A stretch of DNA of 64,000 nt, taken from Arenicola marina (taxonomy: Eukaryota > Annelida > Polychaeta > Arenicolidae). The position numbers and the translations under genes are program-made. The notes under the pieces were generated by a model that ran no database searches, had not been told where the DNA came from, and worked only from the letters and a program-made list of their open reading frames with translations. The stretch covers positions 17,925,911 through 17,989,910 of the forward strand of contig OZ025256.1 in assembly GCA_964019135.1 (NCBI GenBank), read 5' to 3'. Below, in pieces: positions 20,920 through 32,536 of this stretch (position 1 is the stretch's first letter; each line of letters begins with the position of its first letter).

Positions 20920-22510
20920 TTACAGATGCATACGGGACTCGAAGCAATGTGGCTGCAACTTGGGTGTGGAATGGAATGGAATGTTGGTGTTTTAGGCCAC
21001 TTTTGTGCACATACAGGCTAAATTGGGCCAAGGAACCTCCCGAGACGATACTTGGGTGTGGTAATGATAAGGTTCTATTATGCGTTTGTTATCGGCCCCC
21101 GGATTCTCCCAGACTATTCTGGTCTGATTTACAAGATTCTATCGACCAGGCCAAACAACTCAAGATACGTAACATCATTATTGTAAGAGACTTAAATGCT
21201 GACCCCGAATCTGACAACTGGCCTCATTTATCAAATTTAGCTGACGGGTCCCGACTCAAAATACACGTTACAGAACCAACCCGAATTACGGAGACCTCTG
21301 CCACAATTCTCGACCGGTTTGAACGTTCCCGGCGTCCTTGATAAGTGGGGTCGAAGCATCACTATCCTGTCAGCACAAACGACCATTGTACCATTAACGG
21401 AATGATTAATTTTAAGAAACAAAAAAGCGAAGTCTTATGATCGACTCGTTTGGGACTATCCCAAAGCCGACTTAAAGGGTTTTAGGAAGGCAATTAATGA
21501 GACGAACTGGTCGTTTTGTTTTGACTCAGATGGTGTATAGGATGCTTGTGGACGGTGGACGACAACCTTATATAATCTTGCACGGCAGTATATTCCCAAC
21601 AAGATGGTTGCTATAAGGCCAAATGACACCCCATGGTATACAAGTCAATTGCGCCGTTTACGACGAATCAAAGAGCGATTATATAAACTCGCAGCGCGCA
21701 CGAACTGCCCTATAAAATGGCAGCATTATCGGACGGCGCGCAACGACTATAATGGAGAACTGCGAGACGCTGCAGAACGTTACGAGCATAAACTGACTCA
21801 TTCTTTGTCGCGGTCGGAGTTAAATTCGGAAAATTAAGCCCGAAATACTGGTGGAGTACTGCTAAGCGCCTTCTAGGTTATCGCGCCGACACCACATACC
21901 CACCCGTGAGGATTGAATCCGATGAGGAGCAACTTGTTGTCGACAACCGATCTAAAGCTGATATGTTTAACAAATTCTTCTTGGATAGTTCCAAACTTGG
22001 TTTAGGCGGTAGGAACGTCCCAACTTTCACATCTACTGTGACCAACAAACTGACGAACATACATTTGTCTCCTTCCGAAGTTAGTGATGTACTCAAATCA
22101 TTGAACGATAATAAGTCTACCGGGCCGGACGGCATTAGCCCCAGAATACTGAAAGAGGGTGGGTCAGCACTTGCCCTAAGCCTGTGGGCCTTGTTCAATC
22201 TCAGTCTAACGAAGTCACTTTTTCCCGATGCTTGGAAAGATGCCAATGTTGTGCCTATACATCAGAAAAATGACAAGAGTGTGCCCCAGGGATCAATCCT
22301 CGGACCAATCCTTTTTCTCTTATACATAAACGACATGACCGAAGTGGTAACGTCGCACATACGGTTATTCGCCGATGGCACCACACTGTTCATTACCATT
22401 GACGATCCCGATAAATGTTGCAATGTGCTGCAAAAAGATTTACAAGCCCTTGAGTGTTGGGCTAAAAGTGTTGGCATATGGCAGGATCACGCTGTTGACA
22501 AATAAAACGG
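20920..22510 (+). mobile_element. CR1/Jockey-type LINE, truncated and internally deleted
   Basis: The first part encodes the end of an APE-type endonuclease: VLLCVCYRPPDSPRLFW (near 21.07 kb) and an NIIIV.DLNADP strip. Later come a KSTGPDGISPRIL strip and PQGSILGPILFLLYIND (near 22.29-22.34 kb) of the reverse transcriptase. The catalytic YADD box reads FADG, so the second catalytic aspartate is lost. The join HQKNDKS-VPQGS at about 22277 skips the fingers and palm region (roughly 130 residues), a clear internal deletion. Several frame changes occur. An 80-bp SINE-tail piece is inserted at 20970-21049. The 5' end of the endonuclease is absent. Confidence 0.85.
20970..21049 (-). mobile_element. 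SINE/LINE 3'-tail fragment inserted in the LINE
   Basis: The 12-bp target duplication ACTTGGGTGTGG occurs at 20958-20969 and 21050-21061. Between them is a strip identical in kind to the 3' half of the SINE at 60957-61232, ending on the minus strand in (ATTCC)n. Only the 3' end is present, as expected of 5'-truncated reverse transcription. Confidence 0.8.
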
Positions 22511-22589
22511 AGATCGGTTATGCACACATTAGTAAAAGTCAGCAATGTATTTTAATAGTGTGCCATTTAATGCATCCCCATAACCTGGC

Positions 22590-23465
22590 ACCCGGAGCCA
22601 TATCTCAGCGCCCTCCCCGGGGATCGACCGGAACCATATCCCGGAGCCATAGCCCGGACTCATAGCCCGGCGCGATAGCCCAGAGCCATGGCCCAGTGAT
22701 ATAGCCCGAAGCGATAGCCCAGAGCCATAGCCTGGCGCGATAGCCCAGAGCCATGGCCCAGTGATATAGCCCGGAGCGATAGCCCGGAGCCATAGCCTGG
22801 CGCGATAACCCAGAGCCATAGCCCAGAGTGATAGCCCGGCGCGATAGCCCAGAGCCATGGCCCAGTGATATAGCCCGGAGCGATAGCCCGGAGCCATAGC
22901 CTAGCGCGATAACCCAGAGCCATAGCCCAGAGTGATAGCCCGGAGCGATAGCCCAGAGCCATGGCCCAGTGATATAGCCCGGAGCGATAGCCCGGAGCCA
23001 TAGCCTGGCGCGATAACCCAGAGCCATAGCCCAGAGTGATAGCCCGGAGCGATAGCCCGTAATAATAACCCGGAGCGATAGCCCGGAGCCATAGTCCGGA
23101 GCCACATCCCGGAGTTATAGCCCGGAGCCATAGCCCAGAGCCATAGCCCGGAGCCATAGCCCGTACCCCGGAGCCATAGCCCGGAGCCACATCCCGGAGT
23201 TATAGCCCGGAGCCATAGCCCAGAGCCATAGCCCGGAGCCATAGCCCGTACCCCGGAGCCATAGCCCGGAGCCATAGCCAAGAGTGATAGCCCGGAGCGA
23301 TAGCCCGGAGCCACATCCCGGAGTTATAGCCCGGAGCCATAGCCCAGAGCCATAGCCCGGAGCCATAGCCCGTACCCCGGAGCCATAGCCCGGAGCCATA
23401 GCCCGTACCCCGGAGCCATAGCCTGCCCCCCGAAGCCACAGCCACGAGCCATAGCCCGTAGCAAC
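22590..23465. repeat. 13-bp satellite array (GGAGCCATAGCCC)
   Basis: About 65 units of GGAGCCATAGCCC with common variants (GGAGCGATAGCCC, AGAGCCATAGCCC, AGTGATATAGCCC). Longer blocks of several units are themselves repeated. All three minus-strand frames are open for long distances because neither the unit nor its reverse makes stops; these are not genes. Confidence 0.95.
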
Positions 23466-23951
23466 ATCTGACAGGGCTGTCAGATTTTTGGCCGTCCTTG
23501 AGCCACAGAAGTGAGGTTACTGCCCTCGGTGTTATGTCAAGGTCATGCAGTGTAACGTTATGATCAGTGCGATCATGACTAACAATTACTTACAACGCCG
23601 CTAGAGTGGTTAAGTAGTTAATTTGTGTTCATTTGTGTATTGTTGCAGAGACTGTTGCTGTGTCTGACCAACCATTGCCTGATTGTGTGATGGAAATAAC
23701 ATACATGTATTAAGATATTTATTATACCCTATGACACTTAGCTAACATAGCAATGAATGTCTCATATTTGTCGATTTATAAATATATCAATTGTGATTTT
23801 GTGAATTATAATAATCTCATATATGCTAATCTCATTTAAATCTATAAGTTTTGTTAAGGCTGGACATTTGATGATACTTGCGTGTATGCTGTATTGTGAC
23901 ACATATCTTGGTTATTCCTGTTTTAACAGGGTGTGTGCGAGTACAAATATA

Positions 23952-26325
23952 AGTCGCCTTGCCTGACTTCTTGCCTTGTCTGTCTCGCCTTGCCTGACTT
24001 CTTGCCTTGTCTGTCTCGCCCTGCCTGACTTCTTGCCTTGTCTGTCTCGCCTTGCCTGACTTCTTGCCTTGTCTGTCTCGCCCTGCCTGACTTCTTGCCT
24101 TGTCTGTCTCGCCTTGCCTGACTTCTTGCCTTGTCTGTCTCGCCTTGCCTGACTTCTTGCCTTGTCTGTCTCGCCTTGCCTGACTTCTTGCCTTGTCTGT
24201 CTCGCCTTGCCTGACTTCTTGCCTTGTCTGTCTCGCCCTGCCTGACTTCTTGCCTTGTCTGTCTCGCCTTGCCTGACTTCTTGCCTTGTCTGTCTCGCCC
24301 TGCCTGACTTCTTGCCTTGTCTGTCTCGCCTTGCCTGACTTCTTGCCTTGTCTGTCTCGCCTTGCCTGACTTCTTGCCTTGTCTGTCTCGCTCTGCCTGA
24401 CTTCTTGCCTTGTCTGTCTCGCCCTGCCTGACTTCTTGCCTTGTCTGTCTCGCCTTGCCTGACTTCTTGCCTTGTCTGTCTCGCCCTGCCTGACTTCTTG
24501 CCTTGTCTGTCTCGCCTTGCCTGACTTCTTGCCTTGTCTGTCTCGCCCTGCCTGACTTCTTGCCTTGTCTGTCTCGCCTTGCCTGACTTCTTGCCTTGTC
24601 TGTCTCGCCTTGCCTGACTTCTTGCCTTGTCTGTCTCGCCTTGCCTGACTTCTTGCCTTGTCTGTCTCGCCCTGCCTGACTTCTTGCCTTGTCTGTCTCG
24701 CCTTGCCTGACTTCTTGCCTTGTCTGTCTCGCCTTGCCTGACTTCTTGCCTTGTCTGTCTCGCCTTGCCTGACCTCTTGCCTTGTCTGTCTCGCCCTGCC
24801 TGACTTCTTGCCTTGTCTGTCTCGCCTTGCCTGACTTCTTGCCTTGTCTGTCTCGCCCTGCCTGACTTCTTGCCTTGTCTGTCTCGCCTTGCCTGACTTC
24901 TTGCCTTGTCTGTCTCGCCCTGCCTGACTTCTTGCCTTGTCTGTCTCGCCTTGCCTGACTTCTTGCCTTGTCTGTCTCGCCTTGCCTGACTTCTTGCCTT
25001 GTCTGTCTCGCCTTGCCTGACCTCTTGCCTTGTCTGTCTCGCCCTGCCTGACTTCTTGCCTTGTCTGTCTCGCCTTGCCTGACTTCTTGCCTTGTCTGTC
25101 TCGCCTTGCCTGACTTCTTGCCTTGTCTGTCTCGCCTTGCCTGACTTCTTGCCTTGTCTGTCTCGCCTTGCCTGACTTCTTGCCTTGTCTGTCTCGCCCT
25201 GCCTGACTTCTTGCCTTGTCTGTCTCGCCTTGCCTGACTTCTTGCCTTGTCTGTCTCGCCTTGCCTGACTTCTTGCCTTGTCTGTCTCGCCCTGCCTGAC
25301 TTCTTGCCTTGTCTGTCTCGCACTGCCTGACTTCTTGCCTTGTCTGTCTCGCCCTGCCTGACTTCTTGCCTTGTCTGTCTCGCACTGCCTGACTTCTTGC
25401 CTTGTCTGTCTCGCCCTGCCTGACTTCTTGCCTTGTCTGTCTCGCCTTGCCTGACTTCTTGCCTTGTCTGTCTCGCCTTGCCTGACTTCTTGCCTTGTCT
25501 GTCTCGCCTTGCCTGACTTCTTGCCTTGTCTGTCTCGCCTTGCCTGACTTCTTGCCTTGTCTGTCTCGCCCTGCCTGACTTCTTGCCTTGTCTGTCTCGC
25601 ACTGCCTGACTTCTTGCCTTGTCTGTCTCGCCCTGCCTGACTTCTTGCCTTGTCTGTCTCGCACTGCCTGACTTCTTGCCTTGTCTGTCTCGCCTTGCCT
25701 GACTTCTTGCCTTGTCTGTCTCGCCTTGCCTGACTTCTTGCCTTGTCTGTCTCGCCTTGCCTGACTTCTTGCCTTGTCTGTCTCGCCTTGCCTGACTTCT
25801 TGCCTTGTCTGTCTCGCCTTGCCTGACTTCTTGCCTTGTCTGTCTCGCCTTGCCTGACTTCTTGCCTTGTCTGTCTCGCCTTGCCTGACTTCTTGCCTTG
25901 TCTGTCTCGCCTTGCCTGACTTCTTGCCTTGTCTGTCTCGCCCTGCCTGACTTCTTGCCTTGTCTGTCTCGCACTGCCTGACTTCTTGCCTTGTCTGTCT
26001 CGCCCTGCCTGACTTCTTGCCTTGTCTGTCTCGCACTGCCTGACTTCTTGCCTTGTCTGTCTCGCCTTGCCTGACTTCTTGCCTTGTCTGTCTCGCCTTG
26101 CCTGACTTCTTGCCTTGTCTGTCTCGCCTTGCCTGACTTCTTGCCTTGTCTGTCTCGCCTTGCCTGACTTCTTGCCTTGTCTGTCTCGCCTTGCCTGACT
26201 TCTTGCCTTGTCTGTCTCGCCTTGCCTGACTTCTTGCCTTGTCTGTCTCGCCTTGCCTGACTTCTTGCCTTGTCTGTCTCGCCCTGCCTGACTTCTTGCC
26301 TTGTCTGTCTCGCCCTGCCTAGATG
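23952..26325. repeat. 31-bp satellite array, about 76 units
   Basis: The unit is TTGCCTGACTTCTTGCC followed by TTGTCTGTCTCGCC, 31 bases, repeated almost without length change over 2.4 kb. The main variable base is the first of TTGCC/CTGCC, with rarer GCACTG and GCTCTG forms. Two minus-strand frames of 734 and 683 codons (RQGETDKARSQ-like, a 31-residue period) run through it because the unit lacks stops in every minus frame. The satellite reading is preferred over a coding one. The array ends cleanly at both sides. Confidence 0.97.
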
Positions 26326-28501
26326 TGGCCCTTAAATTTAATTACTACAGGTAACTTCCTGATTGAATAGATCAATTGAATGTTTTACTTCGTAGAAATG
26401 CCTTTCCGGTCCTTGCAGAGATTGAGATCGGCAGATTGTCCTTGAGGGCACTGTAACGTTACTGGAAACTAGGCTTCGGAAGCAACCGATACGGCGAATG
26501 ATGATAACGGCCTGATTCGATTGGAGAGCTAGATACCTTCCGGGAACGTTCCTGGAATATTTAGATTTTAGCTTCCCTCTTGCTACGGGCGTCCGTAGAC
26601 CAATAAGTCCTCGTGGCGTGATTTCACTCGCTTTTATTTAAATATTAACAGCAAAGGATCTCCGGGTCCCGAAGTAGGCGCTGGTCAGGAGTAGCTCTTC
26701 GTGGTTCCGAGTACTGGTGATCTTGGTCTTGGCTCCCGGTGGTGATGTCTCTGCTCGTCCGGCAGCAGGCCCTTATATTGACCGCTGGCGGACGCGATTG
26801 TGAGCCAGCCTCCAGAACCAAGGCGAGCTCCCTAGATTTTCCTGACCAGGCTTTAATTTGTTTTTCCTGGGACACCGGAGATTACATATAGCATTCTTCA
26901 AACGCATGCAACCGTAACATCCATTATACCAGCACAAAGGTCTGCGCGCGACCTTTCCGACAATGTCACCTTTAATATAGCTCGATATTTTATAAAACGG
27001 TTAATTAGGCAGACATGCGACCTGGCGTCAATAATTTGTATGATAAAACCACAATTACTTATTTTTAGAGTACAAGGGATTGTTGTGGCTCGAATCTGTA
27101 TATATAAATGGTCAGTTCGAGCCACGGGCTTTCATTTGAGCCTAAATACCAATATCGGCGTGGTCTTTAACTAAACTAAATAATACTTGAATATTGGGCA
27201 GAAACACAGATTGAGCCAGCTAATACAACTAAGTTCTGCTGCCACGCCTAGGATAATGTATGCCTGGCCAATAGGGAGGCAGGTATCGAAGCCAGGAAGG
27301 CGAACTCCAGACTGCCCGGAAACGTGAGGTTGGAGTGTGGGGGTCCACAGGCATGATCCCACGTAGGCCGTGTTTAATTTTAGTCCGTGCCAGCTTTTAG
27401 AGTGCACTCGCTGTGGCACGAGTGTTGGATCAGGGCAGCAGGACTCAGTTACGTAACCAGCTCACTGCAAGCATCAACGATTATTAAACTAGACTATTGC
27501 GGATAACTTAAATACAACACGACATAATTTAATTATAATCTCTAGTCTGCACGGCTGTATCGTAACACTCTGTTGAAAGCTACAGGGAACGTTCCCTAAA
27601 CTGAAACACTGAGCGTAAAAGTAACCGTTGATTAATGGGATGTAAAGCTACCTTCTGGGAACGTTCTCCGAACGGTCGTGCATATAGCTACCTTCCGGGA
27701 ACGTTCCTCGAACGGCCGTGTATCATTGCATTTTAGTTCTAATTAGGTTATCATTATATGCTATAGGCCTAGCGTTCTCGATCCAAAATAATGTGGCCAA
27801 CGTAAGGGACACGTCGAAAGCCAGGGAAATTAGGAGAGACAGAAAAAAAGATTGGACCGTCGACGCCACATGCTTAAAGCACATAATGTGGAATGTCTGC
27901 CCCACCCCTCCAACCTAACCCAAACTTATTTGTGGGAAGCAAGATCGCATGAGTCCTGCGTCAACCCCTCGCCCCAGTTCTGTGACTGTAGTACGGGCAA
28001 ACATCTGACGGCCCGTCTACGTTTTTTTTTGGATTTGTCTGTGGCCAGTATGTCAACAATCACACGTGGACCGGGGATTCCATTAAAAGAAATGTGTTGG
28101 CGTAAAGAAGGACAAACGGTCTAAGTTTAGACGGCCTCGTAAACGTAAATACAATGTACGTAAAATTATGTGACAATAACAGCACGAAATTCACACCTAC
28201 TTGCCTCCCACACCTACTTGCCTCCTCCCCCCCCCCCTCCCCGCCCTCCTGCGGTAGATGGTCGGCATTGCCCCCCCCCCCTTCCCATTCAAGACATCCC
28301 TATATGCCAACATCCAGCATAGTATATTGGGGTGGGGGGGGGGGTGCGGGGGCAGCATGGCCGTCAGAAGCAGGGGGCAGTAGGGACATCTGCCTTCGCC
28401 CCCCACTTTTTTGGCTGTCTCCAAAAAAATGAACGCTGCGGAATCTGGTTGAGATGCCGGTCATGTGGACATGTGAATCATCGGGGACTGTTGTAAGATA
28501 T
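26326..28501. other. No gene recognised; four GGGAACGTTCY palindromes
   Basis: GGGAACGTTC words occur at 26542, 27586, 27657 and 27697; the last two are in a 40-bp direct repeat (TAGCTACCTTC...). The stretch 26590-26880 has an LTR-like composition on the minus strand, with a polyA-type signal, but no ends could be paired. Open frames here show no family resemblance. G/C runs near 28225-28345 hold nothing. Confidence 0.4.
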
Positions 28502-28964
28502 TGTCGCGTTCCTGCCAAGACTTTAGACTGGAAGTAAATAACTTCGGCGAAGTAATTCCACTTTGGTTTCTTTATTTAAATCCTAGGTATGACACATATC
28601 AGTTGATGTGGGTGTTGTCTCTCGAAGGTGGTCTCGTCTTGATCTTGCTGGTCTTGATCGTCATCCTTATATACTTGCTGAGAGGCCAGCTCTACACTTA
28701 CTGTAGAGCAGCCAGCTCTCTACTTACTGTAGAGCAGCCAGCTCTCCATTTACTGTAGAGCTGCCCTGACCCCCTTTCGCTGCTCCCTGACTCTGGAGAG
28801 CAACGACCTTGACCCCCCAGGCCGCGCCCCCAGGCCGCGCCCCCAGCCCGCGCGCACGTGCTCTATGAGCGGGGCTGACCGCGCGTAACCTGAGAGGCCT
28901 ACCGCTACACAAGTAGTCCACCCCACCCCCTTCCACGCCAGGACCCACATCTGGGATCTCCACA
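28502..28964 (-). repeat. 3' LTR of the young Gypsy-type element
   Basis: A 463-bp repeat. It is longer than its partner because the strip CCAGCTCTACACTTACTGTAG occurs three times in tandem instead of once. Confidence 0.88.
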
Positions 28965-31778
28965 CTATCCCCCTCCTGGTTGGCAGCTCCCGATGCCACC
29001 AGGGACTTCCCGTACATGCGTTAATGAAAAGAGTAACATAAAAGCTAACAAAACTATCTGATACATGTACATGTAAACTTAGTTCATAAAAGTAAAGTAA
29101 AGCAAAACACTGCTGGCGTGACCCAATTAATCACAACATAATGTCCAAATGTCTCTTCTGCGATGGTCTAATCGGCGAACACGGCCGCCGGGCTTATCCA
29201 GGGGCCCAGCGGTCGGGAGGGCGGATCCCTCTTGAGCTCCTCCGCGGTGACCTGGTCCCCTCATCAGGACCCGAGTGGGGCCTCGGCCGGCCCGGTCGCG
29301 CCCTTTGATGTCGATGTGCGCTCGCCGGGGTGTGAGACCCAGGCCTCTGGTCAGTCGCACCGTCCTTCTGGGGTCGACGGGCACAGGTCCGGCTGGCAAC
29401 TGGGATCTGAGCGCCGCTATCTGACACTGGAAACGGACCGAGTATGTCAACCCGGCGGTTTCTTACGGGCCCCACACTTGGGGCATCTTCTAATCCAATT
29501 GCGCACGGTTGACCAATAATACCTGTTCTTGATTTTCGACAATGTTTTGTTCACTCCCAGGTGGGCTGATAACACGTTGTCGTGCATTGCCTTCATTACT
29601 GTCTCCCTAAGTGACTCCGGGATTACCAGCTGGAGGAAGCACTCTGCGGGCTTGGTGGCGACCCACTTTTAATACAAAACATTGTCTCGCAGTTCTAGCT
29701 GATCCCAAATCAGCCATAGGTGTCTCGTTGCAGGACACTCCGCGGCCACGCTGTCCCTGTCGGGTTTCTGTTCCAACGTAGACAGCCACTGAATCACCTT
29801 TGACAGCTCCTTGTCCTCTCTCTGTCTCTTGGCAATCTCCTCGGCGGACACACCTTCCAACCACGTGCCAGGGTTGACCGTGTGAAGGACCCGGCCTTCA
29901 CTCCCTACGAAATCTGCGGATATGGAATCTGGAGCTCCATTCCCAGTTTCTTGGGGTAATCCGGACTGAAGAACTGCCTCTATCGCTTGGCTGCTACCGT
30001 GTGACAGGATCCGCGGTTTCTGGCGCTGCTTGGCTTTCAGCTTCCTCATTGGGACCGACAGCAATCCTCCTCCCAGCAAATGCTCTTTCGCTGACACTTC
30101 GCTAGAGCCTCCTATGTCGCCTCCTTGTACACCTGGGTAGCCTCCGTAACCGCTCCTGGGTGCCAACACACCCACTGTTTGACGCACACTCCTGACACCC
30201 CACGCCCAAAGAGATTGAACCCTCGGCATGACGAGACCCATTACAAGCTGCAGCCAAATCCACACAATGGCCCAACCTTTTTCTCTTGTCTCTTTCGTAT
30301 CGGATGTGACGGCAACTCTTCTCGCCGACAGCCTCGCTACGTCATTCACTTCGGTAAACGAAGACCACTCTTTGTGCTTCTTCTGGCACCGCTCCTTAAT
30401 AGTCACTTCATTCTGGACTAGTCCGGGGCCGGTTGGTCCGGCCCTTCCTAGTTTCCCGAACCGGTTGGCTGGCTCGTGGCAGGTGCTTGCTGCCTCCTGC
30501 GGTCAGGTCTGGGACACTCCCTAGCGAAATGGCCAGCTTCATGATAGTTGTAGCACTCCACTGTCGACGAAGTGCGAGCCCTGGCTCTATCAGTCTATAT
30601 CCATTGCCACGATTGCGGGGCGCTGCTTTCTCCAGTACATCCTTCAGTTCTTGTATTTTCATGTCAAAGGAGTTTTGCATAGCCTTACCAAACTTGTTTA
30701 GTCGTTCTTCTGTGACATATCGCTCGTCGTCACTCTCTGTTTCCTGTGGCGCAGGGCGAACGGCTCGCACCCGGTGTCCACGCCCATCAGGCCGCAAGCT
30801 GTTATGTAACTCCAACGCTTCTTGGGCCTCTTGTATGCTGCCAGGATCTCTCATCCCTACATTAACAGCGATTTGCTGATCAGGCAATCATCGGAGAAAG
30901 TTTGCTCCCTGGTATTCTCATCAGCTGTTGGGTATCCCTTTCGCACCAACCGTTTGATGTCGGCGACTTAATCGGCGATTTGACAGCCTGCGCGCCTCTA
31001 ATTCCGCCAGAAAGGAAGTTGTCGAGCGTCGTTCGCGGAAACGGTTTTCTAAGGCGATCGACAGGGGAACGTAAGAGTTCACAACTTCCGGCGATAACTG
31101 TGAAAACACAAATTCTGCTGCCTCACCCCGTAAGCTATTGCTCAATCGGAACAGCTTCTCTTCATCGCCCCAGCCGCATGAGACCGATAAGGCCTGGAAA
31201 TGACCAACGAATGTCTCCCACGGTAACTTCCCGTCGAACATCATTGGCTGTGGCAGCGGCACGTTGCGGCCGTCGCGGTGTGACGCCATCGCTGGCCGAC
31301 TCCCTTGTACCGACACCGAGCTGGACTGCGACTCAGCCCTTTCTGCACGCTGTACTGCTTCTTGTAAGAGATCAGCCTGCCTCCTTGCTTCTTCCCTCCA
31401 TCCACTGATCTCTCTCCGCCTCTCCTCTTCAGCTTCTCCTATTTTCCGTCTGGTTCACCTTTCTCACGTTCCGCGCGTTCCGCTTTCTCGCACATTTATT
31501 CTATCGCCACAGCTGAGCGCTCTGTAGCTTCTTTCAACTGTTGTTGGGTATCAGTCAGTTGAGTCTGAATTGAAACCACAGTTTCTGCCTCTTCACTCTC
31601 TGTTGCCTCAGAGTGTTCTTTTCCCTTACTTTCTGTATTCTTCTTTGGCGCCATAGCTGTAACTGCGCCCGCTGCCGAGACACTGGTTTAAATCCAAAAG
31701 TATCCAAATAGTCACCCACAATAATCCAAAATAATCCAAATGCGTGTAGAAGTCTGTATCCCGACGCTGTCACCAATT

Positions 31779-32176
31779 TGTCGCGTTCCTGCCAAGACTT
31801 TAGACTGGAAGTAAATAACTTCGACGAAGTAATTCCACTTTGGTTTCTTTATTTAAATCCTAGGTATGACACATATCAGTTGATGTGGGTGTTGTCTCTC
31901 GAAGGTGGTCTCGTCTTGATCTTGCTGGTCTTGATCGTCATCCTTATATACTTGCTGAGAGGCCAGCTCTACACTTACTGTAGAGCTGCTCTGACCCCCT
32001 TTCGCTGCTCCCTGACTCTGGAGAGCAACGACCTTGACCCCCCAGGCCGGGCCCCCAGCCCGCGCGCACGTGCTCTATGAGCCGGGCTGACCGCGCGTAA
32101 CCTGAGAGGCCTACCGCTACCCAAGTAGTCCACCCCACCCCCTTCCACGCCAGGACCCACATCTGGGATCTCCACA
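31779..32176 (-). repeat. 5' LTR of the young Gypsy-type element
   Basis: A 398-bp repeat starting TGTCGCGTTCCTGCC. The primer-binding site lies immediately inside, at about 31758-31775 on the minus strand. Confidence 0.88.
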
Positions 32177-32536
32177 ATATCAACGGTGCTACCTAGGAAC
32201 ATAACATCTATGGAGTTAAACAATTTGGCGGTGAGTGTTACTTAGTTTGTTTCTACAAGTCCTAAATCTGCAATCTGGACGTTTATGACTTGTCAGTGTT
32301 TGTCGCTTCGAAAAGGACATTTATTGGTGAACATCGCTCCAACGGCATTAGATTGTTCGCATTATCGGTGATTAAGTCACTATGAGTATGAATGATTTCT
32401 GACACGTCTATTTGTCCTTATCGATTTACATGAGTAACACGTGTACACGAGCCGCAGATCGACAGACACAGGACGGGGGGATGGGGGGGGGGGCGCACCG
32501 CCTACATAAGTTCTATATGCGGACCCCCCACCCTCT

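Larger units (their letters stand above)
28502..32176 (-). mobile_element. Gypsy-type LTR element, young but broken fossil
   Basis: Two LTRs, 28502-28964 and 31779-32176, both TGTCGCGTTCC...TCTCCACA, with the short target duplication ATAT outside (28498-28501, 32177-32180). Just inside the right LTR the minus strand shows TGGTGACAGCGTCGGGAT, a typical primer-binding site. A purine-rich tract lies just inside the left LTR. The interior shows a gag-like region on the minus strand (31.3-30.4 kb, including FDGKLPWETFVGHFQ and a cysteine/histidine knuckle) and a small pol-like piece before the integrase region (about 29.9-29.67 kb). The element is broken; most of a normal pol is not seen. The LTRs are almost identical apart from a short tandem expansion in the left one, so insertion is recent. 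Confidence 0.9.

Noticed and set aside
22605-23445. Several 80-180 codon frames rich in GSGLWLRA
   Set aside because: Products of the 13-bp array, open in all minus frames.
23832-26036. A 734-codon and a 683-codon open frame on the minus strand
   Set aside because: Both run through the 31-bp satellite in different frames, and the unit has no stop codon in any minus frame. No start context, introns or family support a gene.
23952-26325. CRISPR-like array
   Set aside because: The 31-bp units abut directly with no unique spacers, and the rest of the window is eukaryotic.
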